A DNA stretch of 64,000 nucleotides from Azolla caroliniana (taxonomy: Eukaryota > Polypodiophyta): the NCBI GenBank assembly GCA_043228905.1, contig JBHGNT010000015.1, positions 6,138,001 through 6,202,000 on the forward strand. The letters run 5' to 3'. The position numbers were made by a program, and so were the translations under genes. Below are positions 20,552 through 33,318 of the stretch, piece after piece. Every line of letters begins with the position of its first letter. Position 1 is the stretch's first letter. Below the pieces are notes generated by a model, which was given only the letters and a program-made list of their open reading frames with translations, did no database searches and was not told the origin of the DNA.

Positions 20552-23500
20552 CTTCCCCTCAAGCTTAAATTGAGGTCCCTCCGTGTCAGTTCAAGTTGGT
20601 TCGTCATCCCAGCCTCTTCTCCTGGCGTCTCGATGCCTCGCTCATGCTCCTTGTCTAGTTTGGCTTTGCATCCCATGAACCTTTCGGTCTAGTGCTCCTT
20701 GACCCATCTGGTTCTCGACCCTTACGATGAGGTTGTCAGCTTCCAAGGCTCTTGTCAGCTCCCTTGTTGTCGCAGTATTGGCGCCCCTTGACCCATCGAA
20801 TCCTCCGTATCGGTGTCGACTTCAGCCGCCTCCTCCTCATCCGCTTGGCCTCTATGTACTTCAGCTCATCCGAATCACCTTCCATGATCGAATCGGCTGG
20901 TTCCGACTCGTTCTAGCTCTTGTCTGAATTGGCTTTCTCCAATTCGTCCTCCTTCAGGACCTTGACCACATCTACCCATGTCTTGGTCTTCGCTCAGTCA
21001 GCTTTGTCCTTTTCGACTCTGCCTCCTTCCTTTTCCTTCTCTGCTTCACTTCCCCTTGGTTCCGTTGGCTCTGGCTTCAGCTCTCTCTTTCGGCCACTCC
21101 CCCTGCATCTAGCTAGTCTCTTCTTAGCCGATCTTCTTCCATCTGTCCATGCATCCTCGGCTTCTCCAGCCAATCCGAAAGTTCCGACTTCTTCAGTTGT
21201 GCCGAAATCGAATTCTTCATCCGATTCGGCTTTTTGGACTTCATCTCTCTCCTTTTCGGCTTCACTCCTCCCCCTCAATTTCGGCGTATCGAGATGTTGA
21301 AGACCGAGCATACCCGAGAAATGCCGCAACTTGTCTAGGCCAAGAGGTTTGGTGAAGATATCAGCAACCTATCGATCGATTAGAACATACAGTAGTTCGA
21401 CTTCACCGGAGAGGACATGCTCACGGACAAAATGATAGTGCACCTCGATGTGCTTTGTCTAGGCATGGTAGATAGGGTTCTTTACAAGTTGGATACTATT
21501 GAGTTTGTCACAATAAATAATTGTCGACTCAGACAACTCCAGTTGTAGATAGTTCAACAGCCTTTTTCAACCAAATGGCTTCGCACGTAGCGACAACCGC
21601 CCCTCGATACTCGGCCTCAGTGCTCAACAATGCCTCCATTGGTTCCTTTTTACTACACCAGACGATCGCGACACTTCCCAATGAAAATGCAAACCCAGAT
21701 GTTGACATGCAATCGCGGGAATTTCCAGCCCAATCGGCGTCCGTGTAGCCGATTAACTCAGCGGCTACTCTTGCCCGATACAGTAATGCCATGTCCTTAG
21801 TGTCGTTGACATATCGCAATATCCTTTGTGCACACTAAAGGTGTTCGGCCTTTGGCTACGATATGAATTGATTGATCAAGCCGACTGGGTAACTTAGGTC
21901 CAGCCGAGTGATCGTAAAATAAATGAGGCTTCCGACAATTTGTCGGAAACGTGTCGGGTCGTATGTCGTTCCTGAATTTTGGAGAAGCTTCACGTTTTTG
22001 TCTAGAGGGCTTGAGATGGAATTACAATCCGCCGTCCTGAACTTGAAGAGCATATTCAGCATATAATGACGTTGGCTGATCAATATGCCTTCGGAGGTTC
22101 AGATCACTTCGTTCCCGAGGAAGTAATGAAGGTCCCCCGGATCCTTCATTTAATTTGATGCCACAAGCTGACACTTTACTCGATCGATTTCTCTGAGGTC
22201 GGCACCAACGATGACTAGATCATCGACGTATAGTAGAATGCTAATCGGTACAGTCTGATTCAGCCAAATGAATATTGAATAGTCTAATTTTGATGAAGCA
22301 AACCCCATCCTACGCAACCGCTACATAATCTTGGTGTTCCAGGCACGTGGGGCTTGCTTGAGTCCATACAATGACTTCTTCAATAAGCAAACTGCCGAGG
22401 TGTTTTGTTCGGATAAAAATCTGAGGGGTTGTACCATGTACACCTATTCCTCAAGATCACCTTGCAGAAATGCGTTCTTTACATCCATTTGATGTAAGTA
22501 CTACCGCTTTGCTGCTACTACCGCAAGTAAAACACGAACTATCGTCATCTTCGCAACTGACGTGAAGGTCTCATTGTAATTGATGTCGTGTTTTTGCGCG
22601 TAGCCCTCCGCCACCAATTGGACCTTATATCGGTAGATTGAGTTGTCAATGTTGTACTCAACCTTGTACACTCACCTGCATCCGATCAGCTTCACATCCT
22701 TGGGGGCGTCAACCAGGTCCCAAGTCTCATTCTCCGTAAATGCGCACATCTCTTCCTCCATAGCAGCACACCAATTTGCGTCCTTTGCCGCTTCTACGTA
22801 GCTCTCTAGCTCATGCACGTTTGCCATCGTCACCATATATGCATAATGATGCGCCATATACTCATTGTACCCGTACTGAATTACGGGATTTGTGTGGCGT
22901 GTGGATCGGCGAAACTTCTGGTTTGCCGATTTCGTGGCCCTCTCGCCCGAGTTCGACCCTGTTTTCGGAGGTCCCTCCTTGCTTCTAGCCATGTCAAATT
23001 CACTTCAATCTGACATTTCGGCCTCGGGGCCTATTCTGGCAACTTCATCTTTTCTTTCTCCTTGTGCGTAAATCGTCTCCTCGATTTTTGGCAGGGGGAC
23101 TGCACAGTCGAGTCTCCACTACTCGCTGGTTCTTCATCCAACTTGTCAGTTCGACTCAATCACACATTCGGCCCACTTAGCCGTAATGAGATCGGACTCT
23201 CTTCTATAGTTCCAATCTCCTCTTCATCAAGGGGCTTCTCAGCCTCACTGGCCTCATCCTCAGAATTAGGAATGGAGTGGATGGTAGTTGGAGGTAAAGG
23301 CACGTACCACGAAGTCGACTTGTCGAAGACGACATCTCGACTTACTCGGACCTCTTTCAATCGGGGGTTATCACACTTATAACCCTTTTGCTCATCTCAC
23401 TAGCCGAAGACAATGCATTTCTCGTCCTTCGCGTCAAGCTTCCTCCTGTTTTCCTTCAGCACATGCTACCGTAAACCCTCAAATGTGCCAAATTCGGTTT

Positions 23501-23993
23501 CTTTGTGAAATACAGCTCATGTGGCGACACTCTTCCATATGCAGAAGTTTGATTCTACAGGTATACTACTGTCCTGACGGCTTCGGCCAAGTAGAATTTC
23601 GGCATATGCTTCTCCTGAAGCATCGCCCTGGCCGCTTCTTCGATCGTCCGATTCTTCCTCTCGGCCACACCGTTCTGCTGCGGCGTGTATCTGTAGGAAT
23701 ATTCGTGTCAAATTCCTTCCTTTGGCAGATAGCTAGAGAATTAGTCGGAAGAATACTCTTTCCCACCATCAGACCTTAGGCACTTGATTTTCTTGTCTGT
23801 CTCCCGTTCGACAAGGCTCTTCACCTTTAAGAAACAGGAGAAGACTTCGCTTTTCTTCTCAATCAAGCACGTCCAAGTGTGCTGAGTGTAAATTGATGAA
23901 GGTTACAAAGTAATGACTTCAACCGATACTCACGTTCTGCGCCAGTCCCCATACATCTGAAATGGAACAAATCAAGCTTGTTTCGGCTCCGAT
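20552..23993 (-). pseudogene. M2 tail, RNase H, RT and integrase core
   Basis: Minus-strand blocks: an acidic tail (20994-21329) and RNase H with TDADWAGN and LSTEAEYRGA (21529-21819). A thumb segment follows (21856-22083), then RT with a YVDD-like box near 22220. Next come the linker (22672-23360) and part of the integrase core (23517-23960), ending at the DVWG motif. Many stops break the frame. At 23993 the coding sequence stops in the codons before DVWG and the LTR of Y begins. Confidence 0.87.
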
Positions 23994-24097
23994 TAGTACT
24001 AAAACTGAGAGAGAATTAGTACTGGAGAAGGGAAGTACTATTAGTACTAAGAGGAGATGGGACTGCGTAAGACTCTTGAGAGAGGAAAAGAGAAAAG

Positions 24098-24129
<32 letters not shown>

Positions 24130-24421
24130 GATAACATATGATATATTATATGAAGAGTAAGTACAAAATAGCTATGAGGCTTAAGACTGGCATTGAACCA
24201 ATTTGGTTCAAAATAATGCCTTGTGCCTCCTTTTATAGTGCTCTCAGGAGTAGTCCTGAAGCTTCTAGAATGTTCTAGAGAAATCTGGAATATACATTAA
24301 TTTTCTATAGTAAAACTTAAATGAAAATAATATCCGACGTATTACAATAGATAGTGTAATGGTCAAGAGCTCGACCCATATAACATAAGGTCATGGGTTT
24401 GAGTCTTTCCATATCATGACA
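23994..24421 (-). repeat. Y 3' LTR (left)
   Basis: Collinear with the right LTR from TAGTACTAAAAC to ATATCATGACA. It contains an AG microsatellite (24094-24124) and near its end a tRNA-like stretch with a B-box-like GGTTTGAGTC. Confidence 0.9.
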
Positions 24422-24488
24422 CTATCCCCCCCTTGAGACAAAGAGTGTAACAAGTTGGCGTTGATTGAGGACCGGGTTTGTCCGGATA

Positions 24489-26574
24489 CTATAGGTGGAA
24501 ACCAGCAAGAAGATCCTGAGCATTGCCGACATGCTCGACGGGTTCCAAAGTACGTTCGCTCAAACTATAGCCGAGCCAATCGACCAAATAATAAAGTTTG
24601 TCGAGGACAGCAGTAATTTCATACTCCAGGCCGGCGTCCAACTCAAGTGGGGGTGGCGGTGGTGTAACACGATCGGGAATAGTGTTGGCCTTATAAGGTT
24701 CAAGAAGAGAACTACGGAAGACCCGATGTATCTGAAGGTGCAGAGGAAGATCAAGGCAGAACGTGACCTCATTAATGTTACCAGTAATACGGAAAGGACC
24801 AAGTCGTCGATAGTCCAATTTGTCGCACGGTCAAGTAGTCTTGATATGAGACGTAAGAGCCATACTCAATCTCTGATGGCAAAAGAGGAGGGAAGTCGAT
24901 CATGATCCGCATAAGTCTTCTGTGTGTGTTGAGCATGTTGAAGATGACCAGATAGATCCATCTGAATCTTTTGCATAGCCTCTCCAAATGATCCTCAGCA
25001 CGAGGATTGGTAGGTAGCTCCAAGGTGTCAATCACAAACCAGCGAGGATGAAAACCGGTATAAGCATAAAATGGGGAGACTCGAGTTGAGGAGTGAATAG
25101 TGTTATTATAAACAAACTCCGCAAAGTGGAGAATATCAGCCCAATCGTCCTGTTGGTAACTCAGAAAACACGGGAGGTATTGTTCCAACGTTTGATTTGT
25201 TCGTTCTGGTTGCCCATCGGTCTAGGGATGGTAGTTGGGGGAGAGGTTGTAAGAGACCTTGAGCATCTTAAAGAGATGCGTCCAAAATTTGGAGACAAAT
25301 TGAGGTCCTCGATCACTTATGATACTGTCTGGGAGGCCAGGATGCCAAAATACCTCACGCATGACAAGGGTGGCGGTTTCTTCACTTGTGATGGCCTTAG
25401 TACAAGGCACAAAATGTGCCATCTTAGTATATCGGTCGACGACGGTTAAGATAGCATCGAAACCCTTCGAGACTGGAAGATCTGTGATAAAATCAAGACA
25501 AATAGACTACCACGACTTACTTGGAATTGGTAAGGATTCCAACAAGCCATATGGATGATGTCGTGGCATCTTTGCTCAGCACCAAGCATCACAGGTCCGA
25601 ACGTAGTCGTCGACAAAACGTTGCATATGGGGCCACCAAAAATATCGTTGAACTAGATCCAACGTCTTAGTACTACCGAAATGTCCCGTTATATGGGTGT
25701 CGTGACAATTTTGGACGATTTGAAGGCGACAAGAGCAATCAGGAACATATACGAGCTTTTTAAAGAATAACAAACCATCATGATATTCGAATTGTCGGTA
25801 GTCCATACCTGGTTGTTGAGACTGGGAACTGGATGCCCGAGAGGTATCAATTTGCACTAGATTGAGCAAAAATGTCCGTCTTCAAGTTGGCACGTATGGT
25901 ATCGATAATCCGGGAATCTAGTGGAGTGTGAAAAATCCGTGTTGTGTGCAAACATGTTGGTCCCAAGACTACCTGCTTTTGATTATCAAATGCTAGATCA
26001 CCAGGACGAGGTGCAAGATATGAACATCGCGATAGTGCATCTGCTTTTCCTTGCTGCTTCCCCGGCCGATATGTGATTTTGAAGTCAAAACGCGTGAGGA
26101 ATTGGGCCCACTGAGCTTGCCGTCGATTTAGTACACGAGTGTTCTGGAAATAAGCAAGATTTTTATGATCACTGAAGACGATGACCTGATGTGGAGAGCC
26201 CTCTAAGAAGTGTCGCCATTGCAAAAATGAATCCACAATGGCTAATAACTCCTTGTCATGTATCTCATAGTTGATTTCAGCGGCATCAAATTTGCGCGAA
26301 TGGAAAGCCACAGGATGTAACTTTTCTTTATCTCCTTGTTGTGAAAGGATGCTACCGAGGGCAAAATCCGATGCGTCGGTCTCCATGATGAATGGTTTGT
26401 TTGTATCCACATGAGCTAGAATAAGAGCTGATGTAAAGGCTTTCTTAAGATGCATAAAAGCCATGTCTACTTCATTGGACCAAAGAAACATTTGTCCCTT
26501 CTTGGTAAGTTGTGTGAGAGGCAAAATAATCTTCGAGTAATCTTGTATAAACTTGCGATAGAAGTTAGCAAAGC
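24489..26574 (-). pseudogene. Y integrase, chromodomain and RNase H
   Basis: From the right: RNase H (METDASDFALGSILSQQGD, HDKELLAIV, SDHKNLAYFQ). Then the integrase His/Cys region (CHDTHITGHFGSTKT, VRTCDAWC) and the integrase core (SDRGPQFVSKFW near 25320). The chromodomain closes the protein (YLVDWLGYSLSERTLEPVEH, about 24489-24632). Stops and frame changes occur near 25200, 25440, 25560 and 25860. In this family the chromodomain binds histone H3 marks to guide insertion. One aromatic-cage Trp of the usual WEP motif is Leu here (TLEPVEH). Confidence 0.85.
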
Positions 26575-27251
26575 TGTTTGGAAATAGGTCCCTCCGGATG
26601 GGAAGTGAGAAGAACAATGTTGATGAGAATCGGATGAAGAGTCCCTCGGCCGAAACCGGATAAAGAGTACCCGGTTACGGAAGACCCGGTGAGAACCAGA
26701 TGAAGAGTACCCGGATGCGGAGGACCCGGTGAGAACCGGATGAGGAGTACCCGGCAAGAACCGGATGGTGAAGGCCCGGTGAGAAATGCTCACCGGATGA
26801 AGGGACATATTCGTAAATATGTTTCTGAGAGTCCATCGGGGCTATATTTGTAAATAGCCGAAAAGTTATATTAGTATAAATATGATTTAGGGCAAACTTT
26901 GTTTTTATGGATGTTGTCATTCTTGTTGGTAAAAGACTAGAGAGCGCGTAACAGTGTACAGAGAGGGAGAGAGAGAGGAAGAGGTTGTTTCCTCTGTTGT
27001 AACCGCCGCCTGTGGCGAAGATCGTGAGCACGAGGTCGTTGCCTCTATGAGCTCACTGTTGTAATCATTGTGATATAGTGATAGTTTGGAGTCTGTGGAC
27101 TCCTGTGGTTTTTCCCTCTCAAGGTTTTCCACGTTAAACATCTTGTGTACTCTTCTCTCCTTTGTGTCGTTGCTTCATTCCCCATTTTCTGTGTTTGATT
27201 CTAAGCTCGGTTGAGGCCGAGCATTACGCAGGGAGCGTGTAGTTCCTGTCA
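26575..27251 (+). repeat. C2 5' LTR (left)
   Basis: Starts TGTTTGGAAATAGGTCCC and ends GTAGTTCCTGTCA. It has three to four minisatellite units (CGGTGAGAACCGGATGA type) near its start and the GTGGTTTTTCCCTCTC / GGTTTTCCACGTTA block typical of this lineage. Confidence 0.92.
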
Positions 27252-27280
27252 AGTGGTATTAGAGCAAAACGACACAAAAA

Positions 27281-30200
27281 ATGGACGATTCGTTGGGAGG
27301 CATGTTCAAGCTCACCAGCTCCAACTATTCGGTGTGGATGTCGAAGATGAGGGACATGCTTGTGGTTAAAGATCTTTGGTTGCCGGTTCAGTTCGGGGAC
27401 AAGAGACCGGACAAAATCGACGCCACGATATGGGAGGTGATGCACATGAAGACAACGACGTACATACGGTGCTTCATCGACATGAGCCTATACAACAACT
27501 TCAATGAAGAGAGCAAGGCTCATGAGCTCTAGGAGAAGATCGGCATTATATTTCAAAACAAAAATGTTGTTAATCAGGTTTCGGTATTCCGGAAGCTAGT
27601 AAGACTCCGGTACCAAGATGGCTCCAGCATGGCGGAGCACATGAATGCCTTCCAGGGGCTGATCCACCAGGCAACATCATTGGAAGTACCTCTCGCCGAT
27701 GAGGTACTAGCGCTACTCCTGCTTGGTTCCCTCCCGGATAGCTGGGAGACGTTGGTTGTCACTTTGGGCAACGCCGTCCCAGAAGGGAAATGGTTATCCC
27801 TCGCAAGAGTGAAGTCGAACTTGCTAGATGAGGAGGCGCGTCGGAAAGATAAGGATACGACCTCCGACTCCAAAGCGCTCCTTACCGAATTGGAACGCGG
27901 AAGACATAGAAACCGTAGTCCCCAGAACCGGGAAAAGTCGGGGACACGGTCAAAGTCAAGGGGGAGGCCTACTTGCTTCTATTGCGGCAAGCCGGGACAC
28001 TTCCAGAAGTACTGTCGGCATTTCCGGAAAGACAAGGAAACAAACGGTACCGATTTGAAGTGGACACCGGACCGGAACGGTAAAGACCGGAGGGGAACGG
28101 ACTGAAAGGGAACAACGGCAATCGCGGCAAGTGAAGAAGAGTTGATGCTCATCACCGAGGAGAGTGAGATAAACCTTGTCGGCGACGAGATGACCTGGGT
28201 GGTCAACTCCAGAGCGTCGTTCCACCTTACCCCGGACCGGAAATGCTTCTCATCCTACTCAACCGGTGATCACGGCTGTGTCCGGATGGGGAATGAAGGT
28301 ACATGCCGAATTTTCAGCATAGGAGACGTGTGGCTGACAACACCAACCGGATGCACGATGCTGCTGAAGGATGTCTGACACATTCCGGAGGTTCGTCTGA
28401 ACCTGATATCAGCCGGTCAGCTAGATGATGAAGGCTACACGGGTAGCATCCGGAACGGTGTTATGAAGTTCAGCAAAGGGAGCTTGATTGTGGCTCGGGC
28501 CCGGAAGGTAAACACGTTGTACCTGATGAATGCCCGGTTATGTCCGGAGGAAGTGAACGTGGCATCCGACACTGCCGGTGAGCTGTGGCACAATAAGCTG
28601 TGTCACATGAGCGAGAAGGGGATGAAGAGGCTTGCAGACGACAACCTCATTCCAGTGAAGAACATGCACTTGGAGAAGTGCACTGATTGTCTGGCCGGTA
28701 AGCAAAACCGGACCTCCTTCCGACCAAGGCCACCGATGAGACGTAATGCACCACTGGAGTTGGTGCATACTGATGTGTGTCAAGTGGACACGAAGTCACA
28801 TGCAGGATCGCAGTACTTCGTGACGTTCATAGATGACCACAACTGGAAGCTGTGGGCCACACCGTTGAAGACGAAGGATCAAGTGTTATCCGTCTTCAAA
28901 GAGCTCCACGCGAGAGTGGAAAGAGAAACCGGCCGGAAGCTGAAGGCGGTTCGAGCAGATAACGGAGGTGAATACCGGGGGCAGTTCAAGGAGTACTGTC
29001 GCTCGAAGGGAATACGGCTCGAATTTACCGTGCCAAAGACGCCGGAACTAAACGGGTTGGCCGAGAGGATGAATCGGACCATAATGGAGAGGGTCCGGAG
29101 TATGTTGGCGCATGCAAAACTACCCAAGAAGTTTTAAGCTGAGGCACTATCGACGGTGACATATGTGATAAACAGATCACCCTCAGTACCCTTGGACGGA
29201 GACACGCCACAGAGAGTATGGACCGGTAAGGAAGTATCCTACCGACATCTGAAGGTATTCGGGTGTCTTGCGTATGTGCATGTAGCTAAGGACCGGAGAG
29301 GAAAACTAGATCCGAGACCCGGCCATGCATATTCCTCGGTTACGGCGACGATGAGTTCGGCTACCGAGTGTGGGACCTAGTCGACAAGAAGGTATTCCGG
29401 AGTCGAGATATTATCTTCATGGAGGACAAGACGCTCGCCAACTGGGAGTCGGAGAAGAAGATAATGAACTCCGAGTCGACCGGTAAGGATCGATTCTACG
29501 ATGAGCAGACCCAACTGGCAAGAGACCGGTTAGCACTCGAGGAACTAGCCGGTTACGGTGAGAATACCAAACCGGCAAAAGAAGAAGTAGAGGAAGCTTG
29601 AATCGGAACCAACCAAGACCCCGAATCGGATTCAGATGAAGATCAAATAAAGGAGCCGGTTGCCGAAAGCCAAAGACGGAGATATCCTCTAATAGAGAGA
29701 AGGGCCCCCCGGAGATTTCTGGATGCAGAGCATGTGCTACTGACCGACGAGGGAGAACCGGAAAGCTTCGAAGAAGCGAAGGATGACATCCACAACTGCA
29801 AATGGTTAAGTGTCATGCAGGATGAGATGGATTCCTTGCATGAGAACCATATGTACGAACTGGTGGAGTTGTCGAAAGGAAAGCGAGCACTCCGAAACAA
29901 GTGGGTGTACAAGTTGAAACCGGGAGATGCCGGAAACCCCCCGAGATACAAAGCCAGGATCGTGGTGAAGGGGTTCCAGCAGAAGAAGGGCGTGGACTTC
30001 GACGAGATATTTTCCCTGATAGTAAAGATGACCTCCATCCGGACGGTGCTGAGTATAGCGGCAAGCATGGACCTCGAGGTAGAGCAGTTGGATGTGAAGA
30101 CGACATTTCTTCACAGTGACCTCGAAGAGGAGATCTACATGCAACAATCGGAAGGATTCGTGGAGAAAGGGAAGGAGCACCTGGTATGTCGGTTGAAGAA

Positions 30201-31299
30201 GAGCCTGTACGGACTGAAGCAGGCTCCCCGGCAATGGTACCGGAAGTTCGACTCCTTCATGACCAATCACTGTGTGTTTGTGAAGAAGTTCAAAGGAGGC
30301 GACTTCCTGATACTCCTTCTGTACGTAGACGACATGTTGATCGTCGGACGGGACCAAGCCAAAATACGGATGCTGAAGAAGGCTCTCAACCGGACCTTCT
30401 CAATGAAAGACTTGGGTCCGGCAAGACAGATGCTGGGGATGCATATTATCCGGAACCGGTCAGTGAAGCAATTGTGGTTGTCACAGGAGAAGTACATGAC
30501 AAAGGTGCTTCAGCGGTTCAATATGTCAAATGTGAAACCGGTCGGATCGACACTCCCGACAAACAACAGATTATCCGGTAAGTAAAGCCCGAAGACGAAA
30601 GCAGAGAAGGTTGGTATGATGAAGGCTCCATATGCCTCTGTCGTCGGGAGCTTAATGTACACAATGGTGTGTACTCGACCGGATATAGGATACGCAGTCG
30701 GAGTGGTGAGCCGGTTTATGAGCAATCCCAACAAGGAGCACTGGAATGCGGTCAAATGGATACTCCGGTACTTGAAGGGCACTTCAAATATGTGTCTCCG
30801 ATTCGGCTCCGGTAAACCTCAACTTGACGGTTTTACTGATTCGGACATGTCGGCTGATGTGGATACCAGCCGGTCTACATCCGGGTATGTAATGACATAT
30901 GCAGGGGGAGCTGTTTCGTGGCAGTCGAGGCTGCAGAAGACGGTTGCGTTGTCAACCACGGAGGCGGAGTACATGGCGGCTGTGGAAGCCAGCAAGGAAA
31001 TATTATGGATGAAGGACTTCATCGGAGAGCTCAGTATCTGGCAAGATGAATATCGGCTCTATTGCGACAGTCAAAGTACCATCCACCTTGCTAAGAATGC
31101 GGCCTACCATTCCCGGACGAAGCATATCCAGCATAGGTATCACTGGATCCGGGAAAGAGTAGATGACCAGGAGTTCGCACTGACGAAGATCCACACGGCC
31201 GAGAACGGGTCAGATATGCTCACCAAAGTACTGACACCTGACAAGTTGGATGCATGTCGGAAGCGGGTCGGACTAGTAAGACATCCCATGCCGGAGTGA
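27281..31299 (+). pseudogene. C2 gag-pol, broken
   Basis: Gag starts at 27281 (MDDSLGGMFKLTSSNYSVWM) and meets a stop at 27530. A CCHC knuckle follows (CFYCGKPGHFQKYC, about 27974-28015). The protease has VVNSRASFHLT, with the catalytic DSG changed to NSR. Integrase has VHTDVCQVDTKSH and RADNGGEY, RT has YVDDML near 30320, and RNase H has TTEAEYMAA and YCDSQSTIHLAKN. Stops or shifts occur near 27530, 28105, 28376, 29135, 29330, 29600 and 30585. Confidence 0.9.
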
Positions 31300-31309
31300 A
31301 GGGGGAGTT

Positions 31310-31943
31310 TGTTAGGAAACAGGTCCCTCCGGATGGTAAGTGAGAAGAATAGTGTTGATGAAGAGTACCCGGTTACGGAAGACTCGATGAGAACCAGATG
31401 AAGAGTACCCGGCTGCGGAGGACCCGGTGAGAACCGGATGAGGAGTACCCGGCAAGAGCCGGATGGTGAAGGCCCGGTGAGAAGTGCTCACCGGATGAAG
31501 GGACATATTTTTAAATATGTTTCTGAGAGTCCATCGGGGCTATATTTGTAAATAGCCGAAAAGTCATATTAGTATTAATATGATTTAGGGCAAACTTTGT
31601 TTTTATGGATGTTGTCATTCTTGTTGGTAAAAGACTAGAGAGCGCGTAACAATGTACAGAGAGGGAGAGAGAGGAAGAGGTCGTTGCCTCTGTTGTAACC
31701 GCCGCCTATGGCGAAGATCGTGAGCACGAGGTCGTTGCCTCTGTGAGCTCACTGTTGTAATCATTGTGATATAGTGATAGTTTGGAGTCTGTGGACTCTC
31801 GTGGTTTTTCCCTCTCAGGGTTTTCCACGTTAAACATCCTGTGTACTCTTCTCTCCTTTGTGTCGTTGCTTCATTCCCCGTTTTCTGTGTTTGATTCTAA
31901 GCTCGGTTGAGGCCGAGCATTACGCAGGCAGCGTGTAGTTCCT
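31310..31943 (+). repeat. C2 3' LTR (right)
   Basis: Starts TGTTAGGAAACAGGTCCC after the purine tract. It is shorter than the left LTR because about one minisatellite unit is missing, and it lacks the terminal GTCA. Apart from that I see only a few percent differences between the two. Confidence 0.92.
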
Positions 31944-32987
31944 CTAGGAAATATTGTACATCTCGTAACGAACGTGGAGTTTGCCACTCTAGCACAGTTT
32001 TGACTTTAGCTGGATCCATGGAGATGCCCTTTGAGGAGATAACATAGCCTAGAAATTCCACTTGCTTGCAGTCAAAGCTACATTTTTCCAGTTTGGCATA
32101 AAGACCATTCTCTCGGAGTCGTTTTAGTACTAATAGTACATGAGAATCATGCTCTTCCTGGGTCTTTGAATAAATCAATAGATCATCCAGATAGATGATC
32201 AAACAGATATCCAAGAGGTCTTTTAATATATCATTTGCCATGTGCTAGAAGACTACGGGTGCATTGGTTAGACCGACCGACATAACGGTATACTCGAAGT
32301 GCCCATATCGGGTGCGAAAAGCGGTCTTCCATTCGTCTCCCGGTCGGATCCGCGCAAGGTTATACGCTCCTCGTAGATTGATTTTTGTAAAAAACTTGGC
32401 ACCATTTACTCACTCTAAAAGACTTGATATAAGGGGAAGTGCATACCTATTTCTAATGGTGACCTTATTCAAGCTGCAGTAATCAACGACGAGACGAAGT
32501 GATCCATCTTTCTTCTTGACAAAGAAAATGGGTGCACCACCCGGAGATTTCGAGTGACGAATAAACCCGCTTGCCAAATTCTCTTATATGTAGGCTCGAA
32601 GGACTTCTAACTCAGTTGGTGACAAGTTGTAAATTGTTCCCCATGGTGGCTCTGTTCCTAGTTGTAAATTGATGGGACAATCGTAGGGACAATGATGAGG
32701 AAGAGTACCGCCTTTTATCTTGTCAAATACATCGGCATAAGGATGATATTTCGCTGGAAGTTGAACTAAAGATTCCTTAGTATTGCTGGAAGGATGTATT
32801 GATATTGCAAATAGAAACATTGCCTCCTTGCGTCCTTCTTCGCATAATTGATGGAGTGAAATGGTCGAAACTCGATGAGTAGATTCTCGGGGTTGTCGAT
32901 ACCAGACTTCTCTTGTTCTCCAATCTATGTCTGGATTATGTAATTCAAACCAAGGTAATCATCACAGGACAATGGGATGCTCTGGAC
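31944..32987 (-). pseudogene. Y reverse transcriptase
   Basis: Minus-strand RT. PAKYHPYADVFDKIKGG and the PYDCPINLQLG lead segment lie near 32640-32760. The palm follows, with YLDDLLIYS near 32170 and a thumb with LGYVISSKGISMDPAKV. Stops occur at about 32250 and 32580. The YLDD box and the PHHCPYDCPINL lead are characteristic of Ty3/gypsy RT. Confidence 0.88.
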
Positions 32988-33318
32988 CATAGTATGAACC
33001 ATACGTACCATTCGTGCATTCGTGTTCGAGAATGATAAACACCCTCGAAGAATGATAAATACCATACTTTTGGATAAATGATTTACTATAAGGTAAATAA
33101 TTTTTCACGGTAAAAAAAAATTTTAAAAATTGCAAAAAAAAAACACATTACCTTCTTAATAACAACTATCCAAAATTCTAATAACAACTATCCAAAATGC
33201 CTACTCTTCAAAAAAATCTCAATGAGGTGTTACATCAAAACGAGCATTCCTAATCTTCATTCAAGGTGATATCATCATCTTCAAAATCATCATCCTCATC
33301 TTGTGCATCATCATCAAG

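Larger units (their letters stand above)
26575..31943 (+). mobile_element. C2: degenerate Tnt1-like copia inserted in Y
   Basis: Plus-strand element with LTRs 26575-27251 and 31310-31943. The primer-binding site is TGGTATTAGAGC (27254-27265) and the purine tract GAAGGGGGAGTT (31298-31309). The protein is clearly related to C1 but has several stops and shifts. With C2 removed, Y reads QYFLG/FANFYRKFIQ across the site. The right LTR lacks its last four bases and no full target duplication remains, so a small deletion occurred there. Confidence 0.9.
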
